A stretch of 64,000 bases of DNA, taken from Fennellomyces sp. T-0311 (taxonomy: Eukaryota; Mucoromycota; Mucoromycetes; Mucorales; Lichtheimiaceae). The notes beneath the pieces were generated by a model. That model ran no database searches. It saw only the letters and a program-made list of their open reading frames with translations, and was not told the DNA's origin. Below, one piece after another: positions 33,825-46,225 of the stretch (position 1 is its first letter; the number at the start of each line of letters is the position of its first letter). The position numbers and the translations under genes are program-made. The stretch spans positions 1 through 64,000 of the forward strand of contig JALLLT010000011.1 of assembly GCA_025266875.1 (NCBI GenBank). The letters run 5' to 3'.

Positions 33825-36521
33825 TTACAGAATGGCATGCTGGGCATACAGCAAAGAACGGATTTTGTAATAGTCCGGCGATAATAAGCCTTCCACCAGC
33901 AGCTGCCCAGTACCCGTCTAAATCAAGATAATAAAGGATTATTACATCTGCATTTATACCCATTACGTTTAAGCTTACCTTGCGGACAGCCACGCAGTCA
34001 TTGCACACAAGAACACCCTCACCTTTGAACTCAGCGGAAATGCCTTCAGCTTGCAAAATTCGCTTGAATTCGCTCAAGCGGATATCGCCAACGAATACGG
34101 AAGGCTCCCATTTGGATGGCTGTTCAGATGTATCCACATCTAGTGATGGCGTGGTGGAATCGGTTGGGAAATGGATTCTTCCGGACACACGTGCAAGTTC
34201 ATAATCATCAAGCTAAACAGATCTAGGGTTAGTAACAAGTGGTATGCAGAACTTGTTTCACACCGTTACCTTGGAGAATCGTAACGAGCTCACCATGGCA
34301 TCGGTCAGCTTGACTCGGTAAATGTTTGTGGCAGCCGATACGTTAAGCACTTGACCGATAGAAGGTGCGAAGATTTCTTTGGTAAAATGATCCATGTTGC
34401 GACATGCTTGTGCCAGCTCGTCCGTGGGTCTAACCGAACCGTGGATAATGATCTACAAAACTGGTAAGGCTTATTTTTAATAACCTGTTTGAACCTTAAT
34501 TACCAGTTTCCGAGGCGCAATCTGTGGTAAGATTGTCTTCATGGATCGACCATCTGATAATCCTTCGAGATCAACGTATCGCAACTTGCATTGGATCTCC
34601 ACATCCTGTTCTGTTGTGATGTACTTCATGGGCTTCTCGTCTTTGCCGGGTAAAAGTGGCTCGACCGCATCAATGGCCATATCTTCTTCCTTGGCAAAGT
34701 TGGCACCTTCACCCTCCGAACCCTTCTCCAATTGCAATCGATCTAGATCTGATGCCTTCATATAATGTTCAACCTGAATTGATTCACCATAATCGTCTAT
34801 CCGCTTGCGTCGTTCCAGGTACGGAAACATGCGATAACTCTGTGCTTGTTTGAAGAAGCCGCCGGACCGACCTGCATCTCGAACATACAGATCAAACTGA
34901 TCGCCTAGGAGATCTTCCATGGTATCATCTGCCTCATCCATATCCGACTCATCCGAAAGCTCGTCTTCTTCCATGATTGTTTTGCTTCTCGCGATCATCG
35001 CAGCTTGTGCAGCATCTCGTTCAGCCTTTTCACGTTGCGCAGCCTCAAACTCGGCTAGTTCTTCTCCTTCCAGAGGCACACGCTTGTACACGGTCAAATG
35101 TAGCTCTTCTTTATAATCGATGGCGGGTTTGATGATTCGGCTGTTCGTTTCATTAGCATTGGCATCGTTCCAGGCGTCGTACAGATGGCGAGCAAGTGAG
35201 CCAGGGGCGGAACGTTCGGTGAGAAGCAGGGTATTGTGAGTGATTGGGCGCTCTTCACCCATCCAACGCAGGAAGAGGTCGCGCGCAAATCCTGTTTCCA
35301 GACTATTATTGCTTGCAATGACGACTTTGGGACCCGTGTATACGTCTAAATCCTCAAGCTTGTGACATAGTCGCAGGTATTTAAAATCGAACGGGTTTTC
35401 GCGTGTTTGTGAAAAGTGTTGTGTCAGCTCGTCGCCCATCCATTCAAGCATGCTTTTCGCGAAATGTGCTGTGTGATAACTCGTGTTCGTTAGCATGATC
35501 AATGGATAATTCAGCTGGTTATCGGTCCAGTGTTTATCAAGCAGGTACGAAAGCTCAAGCACACGCGCTGATGAGTCCGTGGGAAGAAGAACAGATCCGC
35601 CGGCACGTAGCGTTGTCATCATGGTATCTGTTCAGCATGAGGTTATTACAGCTCCTATACATATATGGCAAGCAATCATTACCAAACATTGCAGAGTTTC
35701 GCTCCTTGCGCGGTGGATGGACAACAGCTGCGTTCAATGCGTCGGTAATCAGCAGTGAAGGTCGTGTCAGAGCATCCAGCACATTTCCATTCGAATGCAG
35801 TACGGTGCCATCCAGATGACTAGATGATCCTTAGCTTTCTTCGTGTGCCAATGCCCCAGTGGCCCACATACCTCTCTCGCCGATGGTTAAAGTCGACTGC
35901 ATAGACAATCTCGTCGGTATCCTGCTTGATCTTCCAGATCGTACCACCGATTGTATGTGCTGCTGCATAGGCTGTGATTGTAATCCCTTGACACTTTCCT
36001 GTATGTGTGCAAATCATGTCAGTGTATTAAAACCGGGTGGCTATATTCAATAAGTTACCAGGCAACGCATAAGGTTGAGAATAACGCAGGGATGTAATCT
36101 TATCGAACGCTTCGTCAACATGCTCCAAAGTAAATGTGTCGAATTCCATTTCATTGATCTTCGATTGGTGTAGATCGTACATGCACATTTTGCCCATATT
36201 GACGACAGGCACTGTGGAATAGACCGGGCAAGTCATGCCCAGTTGACTTCGTGCATAAGGATACGCGCCCAGATGGGGTAGATCGCAATGTGAAATCAAG
36301 AGAGCATCGATCTGCTTAGCTACTCTGCAAAGGCGTCAGAAAAAAAAGTTTATGCTGAATGCTCTATATTACTTTTTCAAAGTAGCTAGATCCTCCACGT
36401 CAAACTTGTCTGACCAGCCGCAGTCTAACAGTATTTTGACCTCATCAATCTCTAACAAGTAGCACAACGCGTCTTCATTCTTGGCTCCCGAGATGGGCGT
36501 GAACTTAATGTAACTGGTCAT
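33825..36521 (-). CDS. CFT2: Cleavage and polyadenylation specificity factor subunit 2 (CPSF100/Cft2), 770 aa
   Basis: Scaffold subunit of the nuclear pre-mRNA 3'-end cleavage complex and catalytically inactive partner of CPSF73. Exons 36521-36373, 36324-36059, 35998-35872, 35819-35683, 35627-34504, 34452-34270, 34212-33979 and 33917-33825 join in frame. It starts [20 protein letters not shown] and has a metallo-beta-lactamase fold whose zinc motif is degraded ([14 protein letters not shown] in place of HxHxDH), as expected for CPSF100. A beta-CASP region follows ([16 protein letters not shown]), then an acidic insert ([14 protein letters not shown]), a KRIDDYGE segment and a C-terminal [18 protein letters not shown] block. 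Length is typical. Start codons of this gene and COA4 are 84 bp apart, divergent. Confidence 0.96.
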
Positions 36522-36605
36522 GTATAAACCCGATTCGGTTGCGGTGAATGAAGAAAAGAGCAGCGTTGCTTATTTTCTTGAACTCACTTTTTCTGTGTGA
36601 CTCCA

Positions 36606-36830
36606 ATGTCAGAAGAAGAAGAGGATCCCTACAATGCACGAATTGAACGCACAGGGTGCGCTCAAGAGAACGAAGATTTGCAAATATGCTTTTATGACAA
36701 GAAGGACTGGCGGCTGTGTCAAGAAGAAATGAAACGGTTTCGACAATGCTTTCAAGCGAATTCCAAAAACGCGGGCAGTGTCGAGCTTAAAGCGTCCGAG
36801 AAGCAGCAGAAAGAGGAAGCAACGAAATAA
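36606..36830 (+). CDS. COA4: Cytochrome c oxidase assembly factor Coa4, 74 aa
   Basis: A mitochondrial intermembrane-space twin CX9C protein that helps assemble complex IV. It is a single exon. The two motifs are C-AQENEDLQI-C and C-QEEMKRFRQ-C, each with exactly nine residues between cysteines, which form a disulfide-locked helical hairpin via Mia40. The preceding DPYNARIERTGC matches the Coa4/CHCHD8 N-terminal signature. The ATG at 36606 was chosen over a GTG three codons earlier. Its stop is 41 bp from the convergent RasGEF stop, and its start is 84 bp from the divergent CFT2 start, making it one of the most compressed loci in the window. Confidence 0.9.
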   Translation: MSEEEEDPYNARIERTGCAQENEDLQICFYDKKDWRLCQEEMKRFRQCFQANSKNAGSVELKASEKQQKEEATK

Positions 36831-36871
36831 CAATATATGTATAATGTATACACAATGAAGAAACACATGTT

Positions 36872-39800
36872 TTACTCTTCGCATAGAATACTTGCTTTGC
36901 GAATTTCTCCATTGTCCAGAAAGCGCAGCTTTTGCAGTCTCGAGAAGAGATCTGGGTAGTAGTCAAAGTCGTGTGTTCTGGACAGCACCTGGAAAGCCAG
37001 AACATGTTTGATTACAGATGCTATATACTGCTTAGTTTCCATCGGCTTAATATCGCGCAATTATGCCTTTTTACCTGTGATGCGGAACTTGTTGTAATTG
37101 ACCAGGTGCGTCGTTAAGCGCGAGCGCAGCTCGGCATAACTATCGTCCTCGTCTTCCGAAGCGTGTGAAGGCGATGCAATAAAGGTAGGAAGTTCGGCAT
37201 TAAATACTAGATCGGAGAGATACAGACCGAGAAACGGGATGCAGCCAGGAACGTTGTGATCACCAGGATCCGCTCGGCTCTTCGTGAGAACGCTTTCCAC
37301 AGCGGACGATTCAGCGATATTCTCGATTGCCTTGTTCATTGCTGTCCTGACATTTTTCCAGTTTCGGAATGGCTTGGCCATTTCCTTGAGTTCATTAAAG
37401 ATTTGTGCTTCATAGTGATCGATTCGTTGCCAAGTCCGTTCCAGACGAGATACCGCAGGCGATTGTAATCCAAGTAGAATCTGCATCAATGTACTATAGT
37501 TGCGATGGTGATAGCATTTCTAGAACATGTGCATATTAGCAAAAAAAGGTTATCTCCTATTACAAACGCATACCAGAGCAATACGGATATATTTTTCAAT
37601 AACTCGCACACGTGTCTCCAAGGATCGACTTTGTACTATTTCGGAAGCTACCCATTGACACGTCTGACATGAATATTAGCGTATGACTTGCCAGGGGACT
37701 TCCCGGATATAAAATTTACCATGTTGAAGTAATTAATTAGTTGCTCAATTCCCCCTCGTGTTGTCATATTGTTTTCATCATCCACAACGATCGTGGACAC
37801 CCTCCTATTGTTTCGCCATCGCAATTCGGCCAATTCATCCCATGTGACGTTTTGCAGCATACGTTGCTCAATCATGTAAAACTGCTGAGCAATCACTTCG
37901 GATCGATACCGCAGCACAAATGGCTTATAGCCTACAGTCGAGTCAATACTCATGTGCTGATGCCGTAATATCCGTTGCGATGGCGTGGGCGTCATGGGAA
38001 CTGTATGCAGAGGACATAGCGGATTAGGATGTTTTGGGTCTGAGCGTGAAGGCATGGGAGTTGACAATGAGGCCCGGGGGTGTTGTTGACTATTATCAAA
38101 TATGCGACTCGCCGATCGCATGAGGGAGGTGGTGGAGGATTTTCGGCTACGTCGTTTCTTTTCGATTTCACAGATACACATCTCGTGCTGTTGATGGGTA
38201 TGGATGTTGTGCCACAAGGATTGACATACGGTGGGGACGGATCGCTTGATCGTCCGGATACCGAAATTCACTTTGGCAGTCCATGCCGATGCCCCTTGAT
38301 TCACGCTACGATGGTGTGATGATGTGGTGGAGATCCGTCTGGATCGTGAAAAGAATGGCAATACCGGTGTAGAGATGGAAGGTTTAAGTTCTTTGGGAGG
38401 AGGGATAGTCATGCCAATCGCGCTATCCTTTCGTGATCCTCGACTCCTGATAGGTAACGACGATTGTCTTTGTTGCTGCTCGGCACTGCTGCTACTGCTT
38501 GTACTACCAGTGCCGTAACGTTGTGACGATGAGCATATGGTATATGTGTCCAATGATGATCGGATAGATACATCTTCATCGCAGATACTGAATAGTTTAC
38601 GTTGGCGTTTCAGTACATTCCGAAGGTTTTTAATAATACGTGCATCGCGTGGCGACGATAGGATGATCGGATGCGTACGGAGTTGAGATAAGAAGGTGCA
38701 TAGCATAAAGCGAAGCGTACGTGATGGCACGAAATCGTGAGCCCAGTAATGCGTTAACCAATGGCGAATCACCACAAACGTTCTGGGTTAAAGAATTTTG
38801 AGCACTTCTTTACGTGCAAAGCTTAAGGGAAAAGTCATACCTAATTCGCACAAGTCGCCTTTCATCGCTATCTTCCATTAAAGCCCATCGAAATCTCAAA
38901 ATAAGCAACTTGCATAATCGAATTTGTGAAAGGAATTGACGATAAGTTAAAAAAAAATCCATCATGTATTCGGAGTCTATTTTTTGAGAGGTTACACCAA
39001 AAAATGCGTCACTTGCATATAAGCAACACTTACCCATTTCTTTAGTAAGTTTCTCGACGAGTTTTTCAACTGTGGCCGAATTCAGCTGCGATGATTCACG
39101 TTTACTGTAGTTGATGAAACGATCCGAGTTTTGTTCGAGTAAGTCAAATACGTGAGGGTCGTTTTCGATGGGTGGTGCAGGGGGCGGAGGTGGTTCGACA
39201 TCTGCAGTATATTCCTCCTCATTGTTCTCATCTTCGACGCCAACCCAACCTAATGATTGCTCTTCGGATGATCGATTGGCCGCTGCAATGATAGCAGAAA
39301 CGATGCCTTTTGTTTCTTCTTCGTTCCGATGGAAGGTTTTCGTTGTGGGCGTAATGGGAGAGGAGGTTGGCAAATGGGAGGACAGGGACTTCCGCCGGCG
39401 TGCAAACATTTTTGAAAGCTTATTGGTTGTGCCTTGTGTAAATGATCGTGAGGTATGAAGATGATGTTGTTGATGGCGGCATCGATCTGCCAAGATACTC
39501 GGCCGTCTTGCATGTGATTCTCTATTTAGGCATTGTTAAAAAGAAGGAGATATGTCAAGAATAGAATATAAAGCTTACTTGATGCGGGTGTCATAAGCAT
39601 TCGCGGTCACCCAGCCATAAATGGTTGCCAGGCGCAAGCATTCTTTTGTGTTCGGTTCCACACTGGAACTATGGCGGCGCTGCCGTCTCAACAACTCCGC
39701 AGGTGAAGGAGTGTTGGGAGACGGAACGGCCGAACACTCAGGTCCGAACGACACGACAGGTGAAGTGGGTGTGGTGACATTGTAGTAATGCCAGAGATGA

Positions 39801-39964
39801 CTTTTACCAAGATCGTCGACAGATTTGGAGCGTCGTCTAGGAAACAGCAGAAAGGCGTCAGCTGAGTAACCATAGCGAGGAAGACTATACTACTTTAAGT
39901 GTCTGTCAGGTAGCACGGATGCTGAGATGATTGGCGTCGAAGGAGACGACTGGAGAGCCATCAT
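36872..39964 (-). CDS. Ras guanine-nucleotide exchange factor (Lte1/Cdc25-like), 899 aa
   Basis: It probably activates a Ras-family GTPase. Eight exons (39964-39894, 39836-39579, 39521-39034, 38976-38841, 38782-37720, 37663-37574, 37519-37075, 37020-36872) form one frame. The N-terminal ~250 residues are Ser/Pro-rich with a polyproline run. The RasGEF_N (REM) domain starts at MMDFFLTYRQFLSQIRLCKL and spans the exon 4/5 junction (VIRHWLTHYW). A ~250-residue disordered, basic insert follows. The Cdc25 catalytic domain begins at YRSEVIAQQFYMIEQRML and contains NVTWDELAELRW, RVRVIEKYIRIAL, RNYSTLMQILLGLQSPAVSRL and the PFLGLYLSDL block. The long insert between REM and Cdc25 domains recalls yeast Lte1, but orthology is uncertain. 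Confidence 0.92.
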
Positions 39965-40834
39965 TCAGTAGTAAGGAAGCGGTAGAAAGAGGGGAGGAAA
40001 AGAGAGTTATATGCAAGCGAGAAAAGGATTACGAAAAAAAAGGGTTGCAGTAAATGCAAAATATAAATATAAAAAACAAAACAAAAAAAGAGAGATCATG
40101 GCCTGTGTATGTTAGCGGAAGGGTGCACCAAAATGGCCAAGCAAGTTTGCGCAAGCCTGATTCTCGCTCCTTCCCTCCTCCTTAAACAACAAAACATTGC
40201 ACTTTTTGTACACAGTCTCTTAGCCAATTGCGAACAGAACCATTGCATCAAGTGTGTGGTGTATATTTTCGTCAGGCCCACCCATTCCACATTATCCCTT
40301 TTTTTTTGTTTGGATTGCTCCACCGCAAGCGAAATTGCATGCAAATGATTGCTTATTCATTCTCGGGAACCCACCCCCTTTCCTCTGACGGAAAAGGCTC
40401 CCCTCATTGTTCCACCACAACAATTTCGCTGCAGGTTTATATTTCTGGGATAAGGGTCCATTCATTCATATTAATGACAATAATATAATGATAGCCTTAT
40501 ATGCTCACCAGACTCTTAACAATAACAAATAGACGGGGCCGATCGCCCCAGCACGCACGGTTGATATGCTGCTCTGCTGGTCAATAGAAAACAGCATGTG
40601 CACTGTATCGCATGTGCATCGTCCACTGCATATGTGCGTACGTATGTATGTATGTAGAGTAACATACGTACGTGAGCGTGGAAAGTTTCGCATCAATTTG
40701 TTGCTTGGGTAACCCTGACGGAAAGGGGAGCCATCGAACCCCCCACAATTCGAAATCCATTTTCTTTCTGAATGCATCTCTTTTCGAGCACAGCTACATA
40801 AGCAAAATCCTCTGTGTGCATACCCTGACGAAAA
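39965..40834. promoter_or_regulatory. Divergent intergenic region with repeated GACGGAAA(G) motifs
   Basis: This is the shared upstream region of the RasGEF and DysF genes. The motif ctgacggaaaagg/ctgacggaaagg occurs near 40384 and 40714, with a related ctgacgaaaaatg at 40824, beside stress-element-like cccct/aggggag cores. A gtatgtatgtatgt run lies near 40650. No gene is seen. Confidence 0.4.
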
Positions 40835-42154
40835 ATGACCCTCGACCATTCCACCCAACGCCCGTTCCGCGTCTCCAAATCTCTCCGCGACCTCATTCGC
40901 AAGCCTCGCCAGCAGAAGCAGCAGCGCGACTTGACCCTCCCATTGCCCTCTCTGCCGGATGATGCCGACGCCCATGACTACGTTTATGATATTCTGTACG
41001 AGTGCCAAAGAGGGTAATGTTGCACCCGTTGCGGAAAGCCAGACAATAAAAAAAAAACTTACGTTCCACGTCAGGTCGTGGATGGTCGGCTACAGCTCGA
41101 AAACGTAAGCTCCTTCCGATGCGTCGTGCGGCCATGTATACTCACCGGCTTGTGTGAACAGGCTCTTGCAATTCGATCCTAGCCCGTGGTGTGATGCAAA
41201 CATGGAGTAAGTGAAGGCTGTTTTCATGCACGCTGCACGATTTGCTCATCGTGTGAAAACCAGATATACCCCGATGGATACCAAAAACTACCAATTGCCG
41301 GATCCGACCTGGCAGTGGGTAAGGAAAGCACACAGGCTACATACACCGCGTACTCAATGACCCATAGGTCAGCAAAGAATGGATGGTCGACATGTCAAAT
41401 GATGTCGACGAAGGTAACAAAGACTTGTATTAATTTGGCGTAGCTTATTTATGTCTCGCTAAGCTGGATGGCAATATTCGCTGAAATTCCACGGCGCCGT
41501 GTGGCACGGTTGGTATTGCCCTGATGACCTGCTGTGGATGGCTTTTCTGAATCTACGTTGAAAATAGGAAATTACAAACACTTTCGATCGTTCGTTCGTC
41601 GTCGCCGTTGGATCCGCTTGCGATGCCGTCCAAAGGATCAACAACCAAATGTGCAGACTGTCAATAGACCGAAACAGGATAGTGCCAAGTTGGTCGACGT
41701 TGATGACACTAAGTCACCTTCATCGTCGTCAACCCCTGACCATGACGAACTGATCGGTGCACTCGCTCGATGTCGCGTTGATCGCGAACGACTTGTCTTA
41801 TTCGAAAAGGCTCTTTCCGTTCCTGATGCACCGACTCGATTATTGGATCAGGTACACGCAAGGTTTATCCATTCAAATCGATCGAGTAACCCGTTTTACG
41901 ATAGGCCAAGGAGTTGCTGAAATTATTTGATTTCGAAGCAACCAAATGTATCGTGCTCAAGGTAAAGTGTTGTGAACATCCTGATCCCCCCCTCCACCAT
42001 TCGGCTGATATGTTTTTCTTAGCGGTTACTTGAGTTACGATATGGCTTACAAGGCTCGATACAGTTGACAGCCCAGGATAAACAAGCATTACAGTCACTT
42101 GGATTTTATTCTGATATGCAAAGCATGCTTGACACATTTGAAAAATCACACTAA
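40835..42154 (+). CDS. DysF-domain protein (peroxin/Spo73/Mug65-like), 288 aa
   Basis: Nine exons (40835-41013, 41075-41104, 41162-41206, 41264-41318, 41368-41413, 41464-41508, 41568-41851, 41911-41961, 42023-42154) join in frame. The middle matches a DysF fold split in two: an N-part with YECQRGSWMVGYSSKTLL and WCDANM, and a C-part with PTWQWVSKEWMVDMS, DEAGWQYSLKFHGAVWHG and the closing FVRRRRWIRLR. The regularly spaced Trp residues and final Arg-Trp block are the hallmark. The domain occurs in Pex23/30-type peroxins, TECPR1 and yeast sporulation factor Spo73. This protein has no transmembrane segment, which fits the soluble Spo73/Mug65 group better. The C-terminus is helical. Role: membrane-contact or prospore-membrane-like function, by inference. 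Confidence 0.82.
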
Positions 42155-42368
42155 AGCTCCCTACCTTGCATTCCCTTTTCCTTCCGCTTTTCACTTGCGA
42201 TCGAGCTCACTTCCACATCATTCAAGTCGCATGATCTATAAATATATAGCACAATGAGTCATTCTGTACTTAAATCAATGTATCCATTGTTTAAACAGTA
42301 CGCGGCACAAACAAAAAACCGGTAAAGTGTAAGACATGGAAGAGTTTGCTCTCCCGTACTATTTTAAG

Positions 42369-42376
42369 TATAAAAG
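42369..42376 (+). promoter_or_regulatory. TATA box before a possible small gene
   Basis: tataaaag sits about 73 bp ahead of the ATG at 42449, the usual spacing seen at other genes in this window. Confidence 0.4.
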
Positions 42377-42448
42377 CTGTGAAAGGTTTGCAGCTTTTAA
42401 CTAGGTAAAAGTACGGTGTAGAAAAACAGATAAAAAAAACTACTTACC

Positions 42449-42876
42449 ATGTGTGGTTCAGTGGATGTCTATGTCACTCGTACATTGGCATCGCCCCAAA
42501 GCATCAAAGCACGGATCATCTACTATCCTTATGGTAAATCGAAATATCGATACATAATGGATGGATGGATCGATGGATCGATGGATGGATACAAATCGAT
42601 GGATGTGTCTAATGAGGGATGGTGAGCTCGCAGGAAAGAGCATGCCTGGACACTCTTTCGTTTTTGAAATCCCGTCTTTTCGGACTACGTCGGTTGACGA
42701 TCAGCATGGAAGACGCGATCTACTTCCTCTTCAACTTACTCTCTCCTCCACTATTTATAGCGTCATTATTATCAAATACATTGCAGAGGCTATTTAGAAA
42801 TTCCTTTAAGTACGGGTTTTCGATTATCAACTGTTTTGTACCTACCACATGGTCAAAAACCACCCACCAGATATAA
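42449..42876 (+). CDS. Possible small gene, 114 aa, intron with GGAT microsatellite
   Basis: I do not recognise this protein. Exon 42449-42533 (MCGSVDVYVTRTLASPQSIK...) ends at gtaaat. Exon 42617-42876 starts after aatgag and continues in frame through LTISMEDAIYFLFNLL and a hydrophobic stretch to a stop. Unspliced, the first ATG gives a 57-aa frame running through (GGAT)n repeats. Support is a TATA box 73 bp upstream and frame-consistent splice sites. There is no homology that I can recall. It could be a lineage-specific gene or coincidence. Confidence 0.35.
42556..42605. repeat. GGAT/CGAT microsatellite
   Basis: Tandem ggat/cgat tetramers (atggatggatggatcgatgg and on) with a short interruption. 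It lies within the putative intron of the small gene. Confidence 0.8.
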
Positions 42877-43204
42877 TGTGTCATAGAATAGCATACTGCT
42901 TGAATATTAGCGAAAAAGTAAGTTTTGCCGTTAACATATCTATCCCGCTCATGTACTTGATTCCCTTTATTATCTATCCATTGGTAATAAAAAGTTCGTT
43001 AGACATGCAAATGAGACAGGTATGAAAAATGACATACTCAGTGGCTTGAATTTTGGAGTTATCGAGGGCACGCGTTCGGTGGTTCATGATCGGTAGATCT
43101 ACCACAAGAATAGTCGCGATGGTTGGTGTATGTACGTCTATACGTTGGCTTTTAAGGTTCATGATTATCTTGATACACACAGCATGTGATTCATCACTAC
43201 GGGT
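42877..43204. other. Intergenic
   Basis: Nothing recognisable is seen. Confidence 0.4.
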
Positions 43205-43640
43205 TATTTTGCTACGTTACATCTACGGCAAATCTCTAAAAATCTACATCTCGGCAAATCTCCGAATTTCGACCATTTCGTAGATTTTTGTCTCCAGAGA
43301 AGAGGCCCTACAAGGCAGTGCACCCCCAACCACAAGAAGTCACCCATAGGGTGATCACACTTTTATATCTCCAGCAATTTTATTTGACATCATTCCTACC
43401 CAGTTCTTTTCATCGCATTACTTTATAATAACCTTTTAGGGTTTTTTCAGACATGGCATCAACTCCTTTATTTTCTATATTTATACATTTGGACCGCAAG
43501 GAAGAGCAACCACATCCCTATAGGGGCAGGCTTCATAATCTTTCCAACAAAACCAATACGTACTTTTCAACTTATCTCCAGAGATTTGCAGTGTTTTTTC
43601 GTAGATTCGCCGTAGATCCTCCATAATATGAATACGCTTA
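43205..43640. repeat. Repeat-derived segment with inverted arms enclosing a dispersed-repeat copy
   Basis: Left arm acatctacggcaaatctc (about 43218) and right arm gattcgccgtagatcc (about 43603) are inverted relatives. Between them, 43441-43572 matches the spacer of the repeat at 8582-8703 (for example gttttttcagacatggca and accgcaaggaag). Another ctacggcaaatct relative lies inverted at 44889. It is probably a decayed non-autonomous element. Confidence 0.5.
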
Positions 43641-43897
43641 AACCATGGCTTTTGAAGGATAGATGAGCAAAATATAATGAAAATGATGATTTAAACAGTT
43701 GCTTTATTTAAGAGTTACGAGATGCTTCGTTTTCGCACTCTCGTCTGGGTACTAAGCAGCCGCAATCTACACTATTTTTTCTGTCGTTTTTCCGTATTTG
43801 CTATCTTCTTCACTGGAGTTGCTACCTTTTTTTCCTGAGCTTTCAATATCACTGTTGATGACGGATGATCGCTTACGTTTGCCTATGTCCACCTCCT

Positions 43898-44650
43898 TTA
43901 ATGTACTTTTACTGGCTTGGTTTGCTCCGGCTTTTTTTTTTTGTGTAAATATGCCGTTTTCAGAGAAGGCTCATCGAGGTCGCTAGGATCTTCTTTGTCA
44001 CTAACCACTAAATCACTGTCATCATCATTTGTACTCTCGTCACTGACACCTTTACCACTCGTATCCCCACCACCTTCTCTCGAAAAGCCATGCTTGACCA
44101 CCGATTCAATAAATAGAGTCGTACTTGTCTGTTCGGATCTGTCGTCTGCTGGTGCGTCAAAATCGCCCATTGGCGCGTCCAGATCCACTGGCATGCTGGA
44201 GGGGGGTGGTTCTCGCTTACCCATCGCTTTTACCATAACTGTCACCAATGTCACAGTTGTACTGGTGGTCACTTTGGTTAAAATGAAAAGCTAGTAAACA
44301 GCTCAATTTCCAATATGAAAATCTTATATTTCTTAAATTGGACTTTCATTACCTTCAGATTCACTACGAGATTAGCCATCGCGACTGGATTTATCATTCT
44401 CAGCACTGCAAGCAATCAGTATAAAGTTGTAGAAACAGCATCTAGTATACCTTATATTCATCGCATAGCTATAAGCCTCTTCAGATTTCCTTCGCTTCTT
44501 TTGGTGTCTATTTTTCACAGTCTGTGCTTTCTCGGCAATCCCTGGTTTGGCGATATAATCTGCAATATGCTGAGGCTCTGTTCTAAGACTTCTGAAGAAA
44601 AGGTCACCACAGCGATGGCATTGGAATTTTCTCCGGAAAACGCTTTTCAT
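43898..44650 (-). pseudogene. Possible relic coding sequence with a zinc-finger-like N-terminus
   Basis: Two minus-strand frames, 44650-44372 and 44272-43898, may be exons of one gene. The first starts at an ATG with a C-x2-C pair (FQCHRCGDLFF) and a following PQHIADYI, like a BED or C2H2 finger, then a basic run (KNRHQKKRRK). The second is acidic (DDDSDLVVSDKEDPSDLDEP). I could not find a junction that gives a longer conserved protein. The surroundings are repeat debris, so a transposon-derived remnant is likely. Confidence 0.3.
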
Positions 44651-46225
44651 ATTGGGATGTTTGTCGTTTCATGGATGGTGTGAAGGGTGAAGGAAAACGC
44701 GTCTAATTTTTCACGGTAAGTCGTCCTACGAAAGTAGATATGCCGCAGATTTCTGAAGATGACCATATACAGCTTTATTAGCACGCAGTAGGATTCGGAT
44801 GGACATATATATATATATATATATATGTTCAATCGATGTAAAACTCTCCTGGTAAAAAAACAACAAGTTTACCGCTAAAATACTAGAGAAGATTTGCCGT
44901 AGTATTGTGAAGCTTTGTTGCACTTGAAGATAATTTTAAGGTATCTCGTTGATTTGTCGTGATTTAAAACCCGTAGTGACTTCCGCAATATGTGAAGCAA
45001 TGTGTCAAATTATTTTTGATTATAGAATGAATGGACCTGAGTGTATGCTATATCAGTTTTGGCGCAGGAAGATCATGTTGCATTAGATAGATATTTAAGT
45101 TTACTATAAGTATTGGTACTCATAGATAATGACCACATTTCATACAGACGTCCTGTTATCTTCTGCTTACGCTTGCTGACGCCAGAAAGGTAGCAGAGTC
45201 TGGGGCTATATGTACCTGAGTCATCTGCATTTCTTCCAAGATGACTATGCTCAGGTGCTGCACACCCTTCAGGCAGAGTAGCAAAGTCTAACAAAGCGAT
45301 GCGCGATACATAGAATTACTATATCAATATTCCTGACAATAAATTTCAAAACCTTATTCTAGCGAGCATTGTGCTTCAGCGACAATGTAAATATGTGTAT
45401 GCATATATACTTAGCGTTAGGGTTTACTGTACGGATGTAATATACGTAATATTTAAGATGGCCGAGTCGGCTCACCGTTTAATGACCCAAAGTGCAGTGA
45501 GACAGGTGAAGTACTTGTTACAATAATCACAAATGAAATAGTATCATTTTTTAAGTCGAGCATACCAAACTGGTCACCGAGAACCTAACGAGCCCTATGC
45601 GCTCAAGAGTTTCCGGTTGCCTACGTTTGAGTAGATACCACCTTGGCCTTGTGAGCCCACAAACAGTTTAAGCTACGTATTGCTGACCATTATTACTTTC
45701 CTTATTATTTTGAAGGACATTTAAAGTCCCTTTGAGGGATGCCATAGTCAACAATGGTGTACAACTATGCAACGTCATAAACTTACGCAACTAGGTGAGG
45801 AACATTAGGATTTAGGAATGAAAGGCTCAAGGTTCATGGGGTGCGTTCTTCTATCTTTATACGTATAGCCAAATGTACTCGTCTATATATTATACCATAC
45901 GTACATATGTATTCTAAATTTAATTGACTCAATATTGCCACGCGCTACGATAACATGTATCGCGACAAGGTCACGCTTCACCACTTCTTTTCACAGCTAT
46001 GCTTTGCTGCTAAAAATATTTGCCTGCGTTAATTGTCAAAAAAAAAGGCAAATATCCCCAAAAGGCATTAGAATCAGCTGAGTCAAAAGGTGAAGGTCCG
46101 TTGTACGACTCATGCATCATCATCTGCCAGGATCGTATACCCCTTCTTCGCAGGGGCAATTTAAAAGCAACAGATCTAATCCCCTCACTTTGCCGTTTCT
46201 TTTTCTTTTTTCTCTCTTTTTGTAA
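44651..46225. other. Intergenic, AT-rich, with an AT dinucleotide run
   Basis: An (AT)n microsatellite occupies 44806-44826. No gene is seen. The last 200 bp are the pyrimidine-rich 5' flank of the first MATE gene. Confidence 0.5.

Noticed and set aside
36059..36324. CFT2 beta-lactamase region as an active nuclease
   Set aside because: The HxHxDH zinc motif is replaced by SHCDLPH, as in CPSF100 proteins, which are inactive.
45458..45530. tRNA-like D-arm string (gatggccgagtcggctc)
   Set aside because: It resembles the start of Leu/Ser tRNAs, but there is no T-arm GGTTCGA-type sequence or acceptor pairing downstream.
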